Assembly: GCF_014645735.1 (NCBI RefSeq)
Contig: NZ_BMMH01000018.1
Coordinates: 36,900 to 100,899, forward strand
DNA: 64,000 nt
Direction: 5' to 3'
From: Nocardia jinanensis
Lineage (GTDB): Bacteria; Actinomycetota; Actinomycetes; Mycobacteriales; Mycobacteriaceae
The position numbers and the translations under genes are program-made. The notes beneath the pieces were generated by a model, which was not told where the DNA came from, ran no database searches, and was given only the letters and a program-made list of their open reading frames with translations. Positions 41,754 to 50,863 of this stretch are shown in pieces; positions within the stretch are counted from its first letter, which is position 1; every line of letters starts with the position of its first letter.

Positions 41754-43115
41754 ATGTCAGAGGGGGCCGAGGTGGTACCGGGTCGATGGGGTCCGGACCG
41801 TCCGATCGGTATCGCGGTACTGGGGATGGGCAATGTCGGCCGCGAGGTCGTCCGGATCCTGCGGGATCACGCCGACGACCTACAGTCGCGGGTAGGCGCG
41901 CCGCTGACCCTGCGCGGGGTCGCGGTGCGCAGCCTCGATCGCGACCGCGGTGTACCCGCCGAACTGCTCACCACCGACGCCGAAGCCCTGGTGGCCCGGC
42001 CCGATGTCGACCTGGTGGTCGAGGTGATCGGCGGTATCGATCCGGCGCGGAAACTGATCCTGGCCGCGCTGAACGCCGGGAAATCGGTGGTCACCGCCAA
42101 TAAGGCGCTGCTGGCCGATTACACCGGTGAACTGGCTGCCGCCGCGGAACGCAGCCGCGCCGATCTGTATTTCGAGGCCGCTGTCGCCGGTGCCATCCCC
42201 GTGGTGCGGCCGCTGATCCAATCCCTGTCCGGTGACCGGGTCAACCGGGTGGTCGGCATCGTCAACGGCACCACCAACTTCATCCTCTCGGCGATGGACG
42301 AGACGGGCGCCGATTACGGCGACACCCTCGCCGAAGCCACCCGCCTCGGATACGCCGAAGCCGATCCGACCGCCGATGTCGAGGGCTACGACGCCGCCGC
42401 GAAGGCCGCCATCCTGGCCTCGCTGGCCTTCCACACCCGGGTGACCGCCGCGAACGTGTACCGCCAGGGGATCGCCGCGATCACCTCCGAGGATCTGGAA
42501 ACGGCGTCCGCGCTGGACTGCACCGTCAAACTGCTGGCCATCTGCGAGCGGGTACCCGCGGGGCCGGGGGGCCCGACCCCGGAAGAAGGCGGTAAGGAAC
42601 GGGTATCGGTGCGCGTCTATCCGGCGCTGATCCCGCGCAAGCATCCGCTGGCGGCGGTGACCGGAGCGTTCAACGCGGTGGTCGTGGAGGCCGAGAACGC
42701 CGGCCGGCTCATGTTCTACGGGCAAGGCGCCGGTGGTGCGCCGACCGCGTCGGCCGTCCTCGGTGACCTGGTCATGGCCGCGCGCAACAAATTCTTCGGT
42801 GGCCGCGCGCCCGGGGAATCGGTCTATGCTGAGCTTCCGATCGCGCCGATCGGCGATACACCCACCCGCTATCACGTGAACCTCAAGGTCGAGGACCGTC
42901 CCGGTGTGCTGGCGAAGGTGGCGGGCGAATTCTCCCACCACGGGGTGAGCATTTCGACGGTCCGGCAGGAAGGTCACGACGATAAGGCGCGACTGGTGGT
43001 CGTGACCCACCTCGCGGCCGAGGCGGCCCTCGCGGAGACCGTCGCCGCACTGTCGGATATGGAATCCGTCACATCTGTCACCAGCGTCCTGAGATTGGAA
43101 GGCACCGAGGAATGA
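41754..43115 (+). CDS. hom: Homoserine dehydrogenase
   Basis: 453 residues from the ATG after GGGGAG; an ATG at 41730 overlapping the lysA stop would add eight. NAD(P)-binding IAVLGMGNVGREVVRIL, VVTANKALL, EAAVAGAIPVVRPL, the catalytic region GIVNGTTNFILSAM and TADVEGYDAAAKAAILA, and a C-terminal ACT domain (YHVNLKVEDRPGVLAKVAGEFSHHGVSI) that gives threonine feedback control. Reduces aspartate semialdehyde to homoserine. Its stop overlaps the thrC start (ATGA). Confidence 0.96.
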   Translation: MSEGAEVVPGRWGPDRPIGIAVLGMGNVGREVVRILRDHADDLQSRVGAPLTLRGVAVRSLDRDRGVPAELLTTDAEALVARPDVDLVVEVIGGIDPARKLILAALNAGKSVVTANKALLADYTGELAAAAERSRADLYFEAAVAGAIPVVRPLIQSLSGDRVNRVVGIVNGTTNFILSAMDETGADYGDTLAEATRLGYAEADPTADVEGYDAAAKAAILASLAFHTRVTAANVYRQGIAAITSEDLETASALDCTVKLLAICERVPAGPGGPTPEEGGKERVSVRVYPALIPRKHPLAAVTGAFNAVVVEAENAGRLMFYGQGAGGAPTASAVLGDLVMAARNKFFGGRAPGESVYAELPIAPIGDTPTRYHVNLKVEDRPGVLAKVAGEFSHHGVSISTVRQEGHDDKARLVVVTHLAAEAALAETVAALSDMESVTSVTSVLRLEGTEE

Positions 43116-44260
43116 CGACAGCATCGCGCAGCGATTCCGTGCGGGGCGGCGGCCGGACGACGGGCGGAGCCACCACCGGCATCGCCCCGCAGGCCGGAGT
43201 GCACTCCCGCTGGCCCGGGCTCATCGCGGCCTACCGCGATCGGCTCGCGGGTGCCGCCGATTGGGAACCGGTCACCCTGTTCGAAGGCGGGACTCCGCTG
43301 GTCCCCGCGCCGTACCTGTCGCGGCTCACCGGCTGTGAGGTGTATCTCAAGGTCGAGGGCGCCAACCCGACGGGTTCGTTCAAGGACCGCGGTATGACCA
43401 TGGCCATGACCGATGCCAAGTACCGGGGTCAGCAGGCGGTGCTGTGCGCCTCCACCGGTAATACCTCGGCTTCGGCCGCCGCCTACGCGACCCGCGCGGG
43501 TATGACCTGCGCGGTGCTGATCCCGCAGGGCAAGATCGCCATGGGCAAACTCGCTCAGGCCGTCATGCTCGGCGCCAAGGTCATCCAGGTCGAGGGCAAT
43601 TTCGACGACTGTCTGGAACTGGCCCGCAAGGTCACCTCGGACTTCCCGTCCATCGGACTGGTGAACTCGGTGAACCCGGCCCGGATCGAGGGACAGAAGA
43701 CCGCGTCCTTCGAGATCTGCGATGTGCTCGGCCGGGCGCCCGATGTGCACGCGCTGCCGGTGGGTAACGCCGGCAACATCACCGCCTACTGGCGCGGTTA
43801 CCGCGAATACCGGGCCGACGGTGTGACCGACTCGCTGCCACGGATGCTGGGTGTACAGGCCGCCGGCGCGGCACCGCTGGTCAACGGCGCCCCGGTCAGC
43901 CATCCGGAGACCATCGCGACCGCCATCCGGATCGGTGCGCCCGCCTCCTGGAACGGCGCTGTGGCGGCCAAGGAGGAGTCCGGCGGCGCGTTCCGCGCGG
44001 CGACCGACGAGGAGATCCTGCACGCGTACCGTCTGGTCGCGGCGGAAGAGGGCGTTTTCGTGGAGCCCGCGTCCGCGGCGAGTGTCGCCGGTGTTCTGGC
44101 CGCCCACACGGAGGGCTGGCTCGAAGCCGGGCAGACGGTGGTCTGCACGGTCACCGGAAACGGTCTCAAGGACCCCGACACCGCCCTCCTCGGCATGCCC
44201 GAGGTGCAGGCCATCCAGGTCGACCCGGTGGCCGTGGCCGCCCGACTCGAGCTGGCCTGA
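43112..44260 (+). CDS. thrC: Threonine synthase
   Basis: 382 residues, start overlapping the hom stop. PLP lysine in NPTGSFKDRGMTMAM, ASTGNTSASAAAYATRAG, phosphate loop VGNAGNITAYW and EPASAASVAGVLA. The short form of the enzyme, as in mycobacteria. Converts O-phosphohomoserine to threonine, the step after ThrB. Translation is coupled to hom. The N-terminal 30 residues are a low-complexity extension. Confidence 0.97.
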   Translation: MTTASRSDSVRGGGRTTGGATTGIAPQAGVHSRWPGLIAAYRDRLAGAADWEPVTLFEGGTPLVPAPYLSRLTGCEVYLKVEGANPTGSFKDRGMTMAMTDAKYRGQQAVLCASTGNTSASAAAYATRAGMTCAVLIPQGKIAMGKLAQAVMLGAKVIQVEGNFDDCLELARKVTSDFPSIGLVNSVNPARIEGQKTASFEICDVLGRAPDVHALPVGNAGNITAYWRGYREYRADGVTDSLPRMLGVQAAGAAPLVNGAPVSHPETIATAIRIGAPASWNGAVAAKEESGGAFRAATDEEILHAYRLVAAEEGVFVEPASAASVAGVLAAHTEGWLEAGQTVVCTVTGNGLKDPDTALLGMPEVQAIQVDPVAVAARLELA

Positions 44261-44262
44261 CG

Positions 44263-45234
44263 GTGGAAACCCGCGAGAGCCGGCTCATGTCCCCGACCCT
44301 GCCCGCCGGTCTCACCGTTTCGGTCCGGGTACCCGCGTCCACCGCGAATCTGGGTCCCGGTTTCGATTCCCTGGGAATGGCGCTGGGTATCTACGACGAG
44401 ATCGAGGTGCGCAGCACCGAATCCGGGCTGAACATCGAGGTGGAGGGTGAAGGCGCCGACGAGGTGCCCTGGGGGCCACAGCATCTGGTGGTCCGCGCGA
44501 TCGAACGCGGGCTGGAAGCGGCCGGGATCTGGGCCGACGGCCTGGACGTGGTGTGCCGGAACGCGATTCCGCACTCCCGCGGGCTGGGGTCCTCCGCCTC
44601 GGCCGCGGTCGGCGGTCTCGCCGCCGGCTGCGCGCTGGCCGCGCAATTCGACCCGGCCTCGACCGTCGACTCCGACCGACTGGTGCAACTCGCGGCCGAA
44701 TTCGAAGGGCATCCGGACAACGCGGCCGCCAGCGTGCTCGGCGGAATCGTCGTGTCCTGGACCGAAACCGGTCCCGGCCCGGATACCGATATCGCCGCGC
44801 CGCAGCGCCTCTACCGGGCTGTCCGGCTCGACCCGCATCCCACGCTGCGTCCGGTGGTTCTCATCCCGGAGGAGAGATCCTCCACGGCACAGACCCGCGG
44901 CCTGCTGCCCGATCTGGTTCCGCACCGCGACGCCGCGTTCAATGTGAGCCGGGCCGCGCTGTCGGTGGTCGCGCTGACCCAGCGCCCCGACCTGTTGCTC
45001 CCGGCCACCGCGGACCGACTGCACCAGACGCAGCGCGCCCCCGCGCTGCCGCTCACCACCGCCTGGATCGAGCGTTTGCGGGCCCACGGGATCGCGGCCA
45101 CGGTCTCCGGCGCCGGGCCCACTGTGCTAGCGCTCGTGACCAGCGTTTTTCCGGAAGAACTCCGGAAGTTGGCCGCCGCGGACGGCCTCCGGGTCGTCGA
45201 ACCGGGGCTCTCCGAGGGCGTCCAGATCAGCTGA
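44263..45234 (+). CDS. thrB: Homoserine kinase
   Basis: 323 residues from GTG two bases after thrC; an ATG at 44287 (MSPTLPAGLTV) is an alternative and neither has a strong site. GHMP kinase motifs: VPASTANLGPGFDSLGMAL, the ATP loop SRGLGSSASAAVGGLAAG, FEGHPDNAAASVLGG and the C-terminal VSGAGPTVLAL. Phosphorylates homoserine for threonine synthase. Last gene of the lysA-thrB block. Confidence 0.96.
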   Translation: METRESRLMSPTLPAGLTVSVRVPASTANLGPGFDSLGMALGIYDEIEVRSTESGLNIEVEGEGADEVPWGPQHLVVRAIERGLEAAGIWADGLDVVCRNAIPHSRGLGSSASAAVGGLAAGCALAAQFDPASTVDSDRLVQLAAEFEGHPDNAAASVLGGIVVSWTETGPGPDTDIAAPQRLYRAVRLDPHPTLRPVVLIPEERSSTAQTRGLLPDLVPHRDAAFNVSRAALSVVALTQRPDLLLPATADRLHQTQRAPALPLTTAWIERLRAHGIAATVSGAGPTVLALVTSVFPEELRKLAAADGLRVVEPGLSEGVQIS

Positions 45235-45248
45235 CGGGCGCGTCCGCC

Positions 45249-45278
45249 TTGCCGTCCTTCGTACTTGCCCGCTATCCT
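45249..45278 (+). promoter_or_regulatory. Promoter of rho
   Basis: TTGCCG (45249-45254), 18-base spacer, TATCCT (45273-45278). The start would be near 45285, giving a leader of about 260 bases before the rho GTG. The rest of the 310-base thrB-rho gap shows no gene. Confidence 0.6.
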
Positions 45279-45547
45279 GGGCAAGTCCGTACATCGCGCG
45301 CATCAGACGCCGGTGCTTCATCAGGGCAATCGCTCCAGCAGGCTCCAGGCTCGAGCCCTCATGCCATGGGGGTGCCGCGCAGCCTCGCAACTGGAATGAT
45401 CTCTTCCACCTTTTTCAGCGGTGGCGAAGCACCCGGTCCCGGAGGGGCAGGCGATACGGCTACAAATCCGAGTCCGGCAGCGAGATCGGACTTCGGAACG
45501 AAACCCTCGACACAGCACACGGCCATCGAGGGAAGGAAAGGATCTCC

Positions 45548-47644
45548 GTGACAGATACGGACCTGCTCGCGACACCCGGGGTGGAATCCGACTCCGAACC
45601 CTCGGGCAACCGCGAAAGTGACTCCGGACAGATTTCTTCGAAGATGAGCGAAAATACCGACATCGGATCGGGGCTGACTGGAATGTTGTTGCCGCAGTTG
45701 CGCGCACTGGCAGGGGAACTCGGAATTCGGGGCACCTCCGGTATGCGTAAGGGTGATCTCATCGCTGCCATCAAGGAAAACCAGGCCGGCAGACCCGCCG
45801 CCGCGGAGCGCAGCACCCGCGCGAAGGCTGTCAAAGAACGTAAAACCGCAGACCAGCCTACCGAGGCCGGGACCGCGGCGCCTGCCGTCGAGGCCGCGCC
45901 CGCCGCCGCGTCGGCTCCGGCGGTCGACGTGCCCGCCGCTGATACCGCCGCGAAAAAGGATTCGGCGGCCGCGGACAAGGGCAAGGCCAACCAGGCCGCT
46001 ACCAATGGCACGGCCACTGCCAACGGCACCGCAGGCAGCGCCGCGGACACCGAATCCGGCGCCAGGACCGAGGGCAGAGCCGATAACAAGTCGTCCGAGG
46101 GGTCCGAGGATTCGGGCCGGGATTCCGGCCAGCGTGGCCGGGGCCGCCAGCGCCGTGGCCGGGATCAGCAGCCCAAGAACGGCGAGCCCGCCGGTGAGGA
46201 CGCCAAGCAGGACGGTGCCAAGCAGGACGGTGCCAAGCAGGACGGTGCCAAGCAGGACGGCGCCAAGCAGGACGGCGAACAGGGCGAACGTCGCCGCGAT
46301 CGCAACCAGTCCGGCCAGCAGGGCCAGGGTGGCGATCAGCGCGGCTCCGGTGGCAACCGGGACCGCGGTGGCGACCGGGGTGGCGACGACGAAGAAGGCG
46401 GCCGTGGCCGCCGCGGCCGTCGGTTCCGCGAACGCCGCCGGGGTCGCGAACGCGAGGGTGGCGGTGCCGAGGCGCGTGAGCCCGAGATCCGCGAAGACGA
46501 TGTGCTCCAGCCGGTCGCGGGCATCCTCGACGTGCTGGACAACTACGCGTTCGTGCGCACCTCCGGCTACCTGGCCGGCCCGAACGACGTCTACGTCTCG
46601 ATGAACCTCGTGCGCAAGAACGGCCTGCGCCGCGGTGACGCGATCACCGGTGCGGTCCGCGCTCCGCGCGATGGGGAGCAGAGCAATCAGCGGCAGAAAT
46701 TCGATCCGCTGGTGCGGCTGGACACCGTCAACGGGGCCGAAATCGATTCGGCCAAGCGCCGCCCCGATTTCAACAAGCTGACCCCGCTGTACCCCAACCA
46801 GCGGCTGCGCCTGGAAACCCAGCAGAACAAGCTGACCACCCGGGTGATCGATCTGATCATGCCGATCGGTAAGGGGCAGCGCGCGCTGATCGTGTCCCCG
46901 CCGAAAGCCGGTAAGACCACGATCATGCAGGACATCGCCAACGCGATCGCGATCAACAACCCCGAGTGCTACCTCATGGTCGTACTGGTCGACGAGCGTC
47001 CCGAAGAGGTCACCGATATGCAGCGTTCGGTGAAGGGCGAGGTCATCGCCTCGACCTTCGACCGGCCGCCGTCCGATCACACCTCGGTCGCCGAACTGGC
47101 CATCGAACGGGCCAAGCGCCTGGTCGAAATGGGCAAGGACGTCGTGGTGCTGCTCGATTCGATCACCCGGCTCGGCCGCGCGTACAACAACTCCTCGCCG
47201 GCGTCCGGGCGCATCTTGTCCGGTGGTGTCGACTCCACCGCGCTGTACCCGCCCAAGCGGTTCCTCGGCGCGGCGCGCAATATCGAGAACGGTGGTTCGC
47301 TCACCATCATCGCCACCGCCATGGTGGAAACCGGTTCGACCGGTGACACGGTGATCTTCGAGGAGTTCAAGGGCACCGGTAACGCCGAGCTCAAACTCGA
47401 CCGCAAGATCGCCGAACGGCGTGTGTTCCCCGCGGTGGACGTCAATCCGTCCGGTACCCGTAAGGACGAGCTGCTGCTCAACGCGGACGAGGCCGCGGTC
47501 CTGCACAAACTGCGCCGTGTCCTGTCCGGTCTGGACTCGCACCAGGCGATCGACCTGCTGATCGACCGCCTGCGCAAGAGTAAGAACAACCTCGAGTTCC
47601 TGATGCAGGTCTCCAAGACCGCACCGGGTGCGCTGGACGAATGA
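45548..47644 (+). CDS. rho: Transcription termination factor Rho
   Basis: 698 residues from GTG with GGAAAGGA upstream; the start MTDTDLL matches the mycobacterial start. N-terminal SAP-like helices (LPQLRALAGELGIRGTSGMRKGDLIAAI), then an insert of about 220 Ala-, Lys- and Arg/Asp/Gly-rich residues with five AKQDG repeats. RNA-binding cold-shock domain (VAGILDVLDNYAFVRTSGYL), Walker A PPKAGKTTIM, Walker B VVVLLDSITRLGRAYN and the Q/R loops of the hexameric ATPase. Ends Rho-dependent transcripts and unwinds RNA. The basic insert, absent from E. coli Rho, is typical of actinobacteria and widens RNA contact. Confidence 0.97.
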   Translation: MTDTDLLATPGVESDSEPSGNRESDSGQISSKMSENTDIGSGLTGMLLPQLRALAGELGIRGTSGMRKGDLIAAIKENQAGRPAAAERSTRAKAVKERKTADQPTEAGTAAPAVEAAPAAASAPAVDVPAADTAAKKDSAAADKGKANQAATNGTATANGTAGSAADTESGARTEGRADNKSSEGSEDSGRDSGQRGRGRQRRGRDQQPKNGEPAGEDAKQDGAKQDGAKQDGAKQDGAKQDGEQGERRRDRNQSGQQGQGGDQRGSGGNRDRGGDRGGDDEEGGRGRRGRRFRERRRGREREGGGAEAREPEIREDDVLQPVAGILDVLDNYAFVRTSGYLAGPNDVYVSMNLVRKNGLRRGDAITGAVRAPRDGEQSNQRQKFDPLVRLDTVNGAEIDSAKRRPDFNKLTPLYPNQRLRLETQQNKLTTRVIDLIMPIGKGQRALIVSPPKAGKTTIMQDIANAIAINNPECYLMVVLVDERPEEVTDMQRSVKGEVIASTFDRPPSDHTSVAELAIERAKRLVEMGKDVVVLLDSITRLGRAYNNSSPASGRILSGGVDSTALYPPKRFLGAARNIENGGSLTIIATAMVETGSTGDTVIFEEFKGTGNAELKLDRKIAERRVFPAVDVNPSGTRKDELLLNADEAAVLHKLRRVLSGLDSHQAIDLLIDRLRKSKNNLEFLMQVSKTAPGALDE
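46202..46276 (+). repeat. 15-bp tandem repeat in rho
   Basis: Five near-identical units GCCAAGCAGGACGGT encode AKQDG inside the charged insert of Rho. Copy number is likely variable between strains. Confidence 0.95.
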
Positions 47645-47650
47645 GTGAAC

Positions 47651-47731
47651 GGGGTTCGCCGCCACGGCGAACCCCGGCTCCGCTCCGAGGGCCCGGTTAC
47701 GGACTGTCTGCACAGCCCGTGACCGGGCCCT
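47651..47731 (+). terminator. Two hairpins after rho
   Basis: Stem 1 is GGGGTTCGCC/GGCGAACCCC (47651-47675). Stem 2 is AGGGCCCGGTTACGG/CCGTGACCGGGCCCT (47688-47731) with one G-U. Neither has a long U-run, as is common in actinobacteria. The 308-base rho-rpmE gap otherwise holds only a possible rpmE promoter (TTACAG at 47810, CATACT at 47835, spacer 19). Confidence 0.7.
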
Positions 47732-47952
47732 GTTCCGTTCGGCTGGTCCGGGCGTGTTCCCTTTCTCGCCCGCACCGGAGGCGCCGAAATAAACACAGCA
47801 GGAGGCGCGTTACAGCTGGCGCAGGTGGTTCTGGCATACTGGGCCGCCGTGCGTCTGCGATTCGCGCAGACAATCCCGCCTGAAGTCGGTTCCGGTTCAC
47901 GTTCGACGTAAATGCCTCGAGCGACCCGGCGACCAATATCGAGAGGACACCC

Positions 47953-48180
47953 ATGAAGGCAGGAATTCACCCGACCTACGTCGACACCACGGTGGTCTGC
48001 GGTTGCGGTAATACCTTCCAGACCCGCTCCACCAAGGAATCGGGACACATCACCGTCGAGGTCTGCTCGCAGTGCCACCCGTTCTACACCGGCAAGCAGA
48101 AGATCCTGGACACCGGTGGTCGTGTGGCGCGCTTCGAGGCCCGCTACGGCAAGCGTGCCAAGAAAGCCGACGCCAACTAG
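47953..48180 (+). CDS. rpmE: Ribosomal protein L31 (zinc-binding form)
   Basis: 75 residues with a GAGAGGA site. Contains VCGCGNTFQTRS and VEVCSQCHPFYTGKQK; the Cys residues make this the C+ zinc-carrying L31, at the usual position between rho and prfA. The C-terminus ends in a basic FEARYGKRAKK. Part of the 50S subunit's central protuberance, bridging to the 30S. Confidence 0.97.
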   Translation: MKAGIHPTYVDTTVVCGCGNTFQTRSTKESGHITVEVCSQCHPFYTGKQKILDTGGRVARFEARYGKRAKKADAN

Positions 48181-48187
48181 CTCTCCG

Positions 48188-48235
48188 CACAGCGCCCGGC
48201 CCTGCCTTTTCGCAGGTCGGGCGCTGTGTTTATTT
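48188..48235 (+). terminator. Terminator of rpmE
   Basis: Stem CACAGCGCCCG/CGGGCGCTGTG with an inner CCTGC/GCAGG hairpin, followed by TTTATTT. Confidence 0.9.
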
Positions 48236-48347
48236 GTGGCGCCTCCGGCGCCACGGGGTCGGGCCCTGTTAACCCCGGTTCTTCACTCCTTCGCTCAGTC
48301 GCTGCGCTCCTTCGCTACGTCGCTCCAGAACCGGGGCGGGCCCGACC
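48236..48347. repeat. Palindromic intergenic repeat, copy 1
   Basis: 112 bases: hairpin GTGGCGCC-TCC-GGCGCCAC, then GGTCGGGCCC...CCCCGGTTCT, a core of CTTCGCT/GTCGCT strings, AGAACCGGGG...GGGCCCGACC. Nested inverted repeats throughout. Nearly identical to 49574-49686. Confidence 0.9.
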
Positions 48348-48494
48348 ACTGAGGTGGGCGATCCGGAGGAGGGGAAGGGTCCGGGAATCAGGGGTGCCCA
48401 GCTCGGAAGTCATGCTCAGGTGCTTCGGCCTTCGGGGGCCGATCGAGTACATATGCTCAGCACCTTCGGAATCAGTTGCTTGTAGGAGCTTCGT

Positions 48495-49571
48495 ATGGCC
48501 GAGAAAACCGCACCGTCAGCGATCGACGATGTGCTGGCCGAATACGCCGGACTGGAAACGCAGCTATCGGACCCGTCCCTGCACAACGACCCGGATGCCG
48601 CACGACGGGTCGGGAAGCGGTTCGCCGAACTGGCTCCGGTGATGACCACCTACAAGAAACTCTCCGCCACCCGCGACGATCTCGAGGCTGCCCGGGAACT
48701 GGCTGCCGACGATGCGGCGTTCGCGGCCGAGGTCCCCGGACTCGAGGAACAACTCGAAGAACTCGAGAAGCAGCTCGCCGATCTGCTCGCCCCCCGCGAC
48801 CCGCACGACGGCGACGATGTGGTGCTGGAAGTGAAATCCGGTGAAGGCGGCGAAGAATCGGCACTGTTCGCCGCCGACCTGGCCCGCATGTACGTCCGGT
48901 ACGCGGAACGTCGTGGCTGGAAGGTCGAGATCCTCGACGCGGCCGTCTCCGACCTCGGCGGCTACAAAGAAGCGACGTTGTCCATCAAGAGCCGCGACGC
49001 CGCCCGCGACGGTGTGTGGTCGCGCTTCAAATTCGAAGGCGGAGTCCACCGGGTGCAGCGGGTGCCGGTCACCGAATCCCAGGGCCGGGTCCACACCTCG
49101 GCCGCCGGTGTCCTCATCTATCCCGAACCCGACGAGGTCGAGGCGGTGCAGATCGATGAAACCGATCTGCGCATCGACGTCTACCGCTCCTCGGGCAAAG
49201 GCGGCCAGGGCGTCAACACCACCGACTCCGCGGTCCGGATCACCCACCTCCCCTCGGGAATCGTCGTCACCTGCCAGAACGAACGCTCCCAACTCCAGAA
49301 CAAGGCCCGCGCCATGCAGGTCCTGGCGGCGCGCCTGCAGGCCCTCGCCGAAGAACAGGCGGAACAGGAAGCAGCGGAAGGCCGGGCCGGTCAGATCCGG
49401 ACGGTGGATCGCTCCGAACGCATCCGCACCTACAACTTCCCGGAGAACCGCATCGCCGACCACCGCATCGGCTACAAGGCGCACAACCTGGACGCAGTCC
49501 TGAACGGCGAAATGGACGCCCTGCTGGATGCCCTCGCCACCGCCGACCGCGCCGCCCGCATGGCCGAGTAA
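48495..49571 (+). CDS. prfA: Peptide chain release factor 1
   Basis: 358 residues with a GTAGGAG site. Stop-codon recognition motif RVPVTESQGRVHTS (the PxT of RF1, which reads UAA and UAG) and the catalytic GGQ in SSGKGGQGVNTTDSAVRITHLP, whose Gln is methylated by PrmC, encoded just downstream. Terminal helices are normal. Flanked on both sides by the same palindromic repeat. Confidence 0.97.
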   Translation: MAEKTAPSAIDDVLAEYAGLETQLSDPSLHNDPDAARRVGKRFAELAPVMTTYKKLSATRDDLEAARELAADDAAFAAEVPGLEEQLEELEKQLADLLAPRDPHDGDDVVLEVKSGEGGEESALFAADLARMYVRYAERRGWKVEILDAAVSDLGGYKEATLSIKSRDAARDGVWSRFKFEGGVHRVQRVPVTESQGRVHTSAAGVLIYPEPDEVEAVQIDETDLRIDVYRSSGKGGQGVNTTDSAVRITHLPSGIVVTCQNERSQLQNKARAMQVLAARLQALAEEQAEQEAAEGRAGQIRTVDRSERIRTYNFPENRIADHRIGYKAHNLDAVLNGEMDALLDALATADRAARMAE

Positions 49572-49573
49572 TC

Positions 49574-49686
49574 CGCGGCGCCTTCGGCGCCGCGGGGCGG
49601 GGCCCTATCAACCCCGGTTCTTCACTCCTTCGCTCAGTCGCTGTGCTCCTTCGCTACGTCGCTCCAGAACCGGGGCGGGCCCGACC
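49574..49686. repeat. Palindromic intergenic repeat, copy 2
   Basis: Begins with the perfect hairpin CGCGGCGCC-TTC-GGCGCCGCG right after prfA, then GGCGGGGCCC...CCCCGGTTCT, the CTTCGCT core and AGAACCGGGG...GGGCCCGACC. The core is almost identical to copy 1; the hairpin may serve as prfA terminator. Confidence 0.9.
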
Positions 49687-49817
49687 TTGAATGCGGACTA
49701 TCGGGGGTAGATGGAAGGTGGGGTGGACGTGCGTTTCGATCGCCTGGGCGGGTTACCGATTCTGTAAGCGCCGACGGCCGCCGGGCTATCGGCGGTCGGC
49801 TGTACGCGCACGCGATC

Positions 49818-49860
49818 GGTCGCTGCGTTCCTTGGCCTTGTTGCTCGAGAACCCCGGCGA
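49818..49860. repeat. Degenerate third copy of the palindromic repeat
   Basis: GTCGCTGCGTTCCTTGGCC...GCTCGAGAACCCCGG matches the right half of the repeats around prfA with substitutions. The rest of the 49687-49898 gap shows nothing. Confidence 0.5.
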
Positions 49861-49898
49861 TCTCCACGCACTCCGCTCGCCCCCCGGAGCGGTTCGGT

Positions 49899-50789
49899 AT
49901 GCACAATGTGCGAGTGACCCGTGTTCAGCTCCGCCCCGTGCTCGCCGAGGCGATCGAAAACCTCCACGCGGCCGGTGTGCCCAGCCCCAGGGCGGACGCG
50001 GAGCATCTCGCCGCGTACGTAATGGGCGTGGAGCGTTCGCGTCTGCTACTCAGTCCACTGATCGGGCCGGAGCAATTGCAGGAGTATCGAGCCCTGGTGG
50101 CACGCCGTGCCCAGCGGATCCCTCTGCAGCATCTGACCGGGCGTTCTTTCATGGGCGAGATCGATCTCGAAGTCGGTCCCGGGGTTTTCGTTCCGCGCCC
50201 GGAGACCGAGCTCCTCTTCGCATGGGCGCTCGCGCACCTCGAGGCGGTACGGCACGACCACACACCGGTGGTGGTGGATCTGTGCACCGGTTCGGGTGCG
50301 CTGGCGCTCGCACTGGCGCACGCGCGTCCCGACGCCGATGTGCACGCGGTGGAACTGGACCCCGATGCGCTGGGCTGGACGCGCCGCAATGCTGAACAGC
50401 GCGCCGCGGCCGGTGACACCCCCATCGTCCTGCACCACGATGATGTCACCGACCCGTATCTGCTCACCGAACTCGACGGTTTCGTCGATCTCGTCGTCGC
50501 GAACCCGCCCTACATTCCGGACGGCGCCGAACTGTCCCCGGAGGTCGCCGACCACGATCCCCATCGCGCTCTCTTCGGCGGCCCCGACGGGCTGGAGGTG
50601 ATCCGCCCACTTGTTCCACTCATCGGCCGGCTGCTGCGGCCGGGCGGGGGAGCGGCGATCGAGCACGATGACAGTAACGGCGGCGAACTCGCGGGTCTGC
50701 TCGCGGCCGACGGGCGGTTCACCCGAACAGTCGAACACTCCGACCTGGCCGGCAAACCGCGATTCGTCACGGCACTGCGCACGGACTGA
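49899..50789 (+). CDS. prmC: Release factor glutamine methyltransferase
   Basis: 296 residues from ATG; a GTG at 49914 is an alternative start. N-terminal helical RF-binding domain (LRPVLAEAIENLHAAGV), SAM-binding VVDLCTGSGALALALAHARPDADVHAVELD and the glutamine-methylating NPPY motif in LVVANPPYIPDGAEL. Methylates the GGQ glutamine of RF1/RF2, raising termination efficiency. Adjacent to prfA as in most bacteria. Confidence 0.96.
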   Translation: MHNVRVTRVQLRPVLAEAIENLHAAGVPSPRADAEHLAAYVMGVERSRLLLSPLIGPEQLQEYRALVARRAQRIPLQHLTGRSFMGEIDLEVGPGVFVPRPETELLFAWALAHLEAVRHDHTPVVVDLCTGSGALALALAHARPDADVHAVELDPDALGWTRRNAEQRAAAGDTPIVLHHDDVTDPYLLTELDGFVDLVVANPPYIPDGAELSPEVADHDPHRALFGGPDGLEVIRPLVPLIGRLLRPGGGAAIEHDDSNGGELAGLLAADGRFTRTVEHSDLAGKPRFVTALRTD

Positions 50790-50863
50790 CGGCGCGATAC
50801 GCCACACTGCGAGCTCCCTTTCGTCCGCCCCGCCGGAGGCGGGGCCATATCACAGCCCATACC

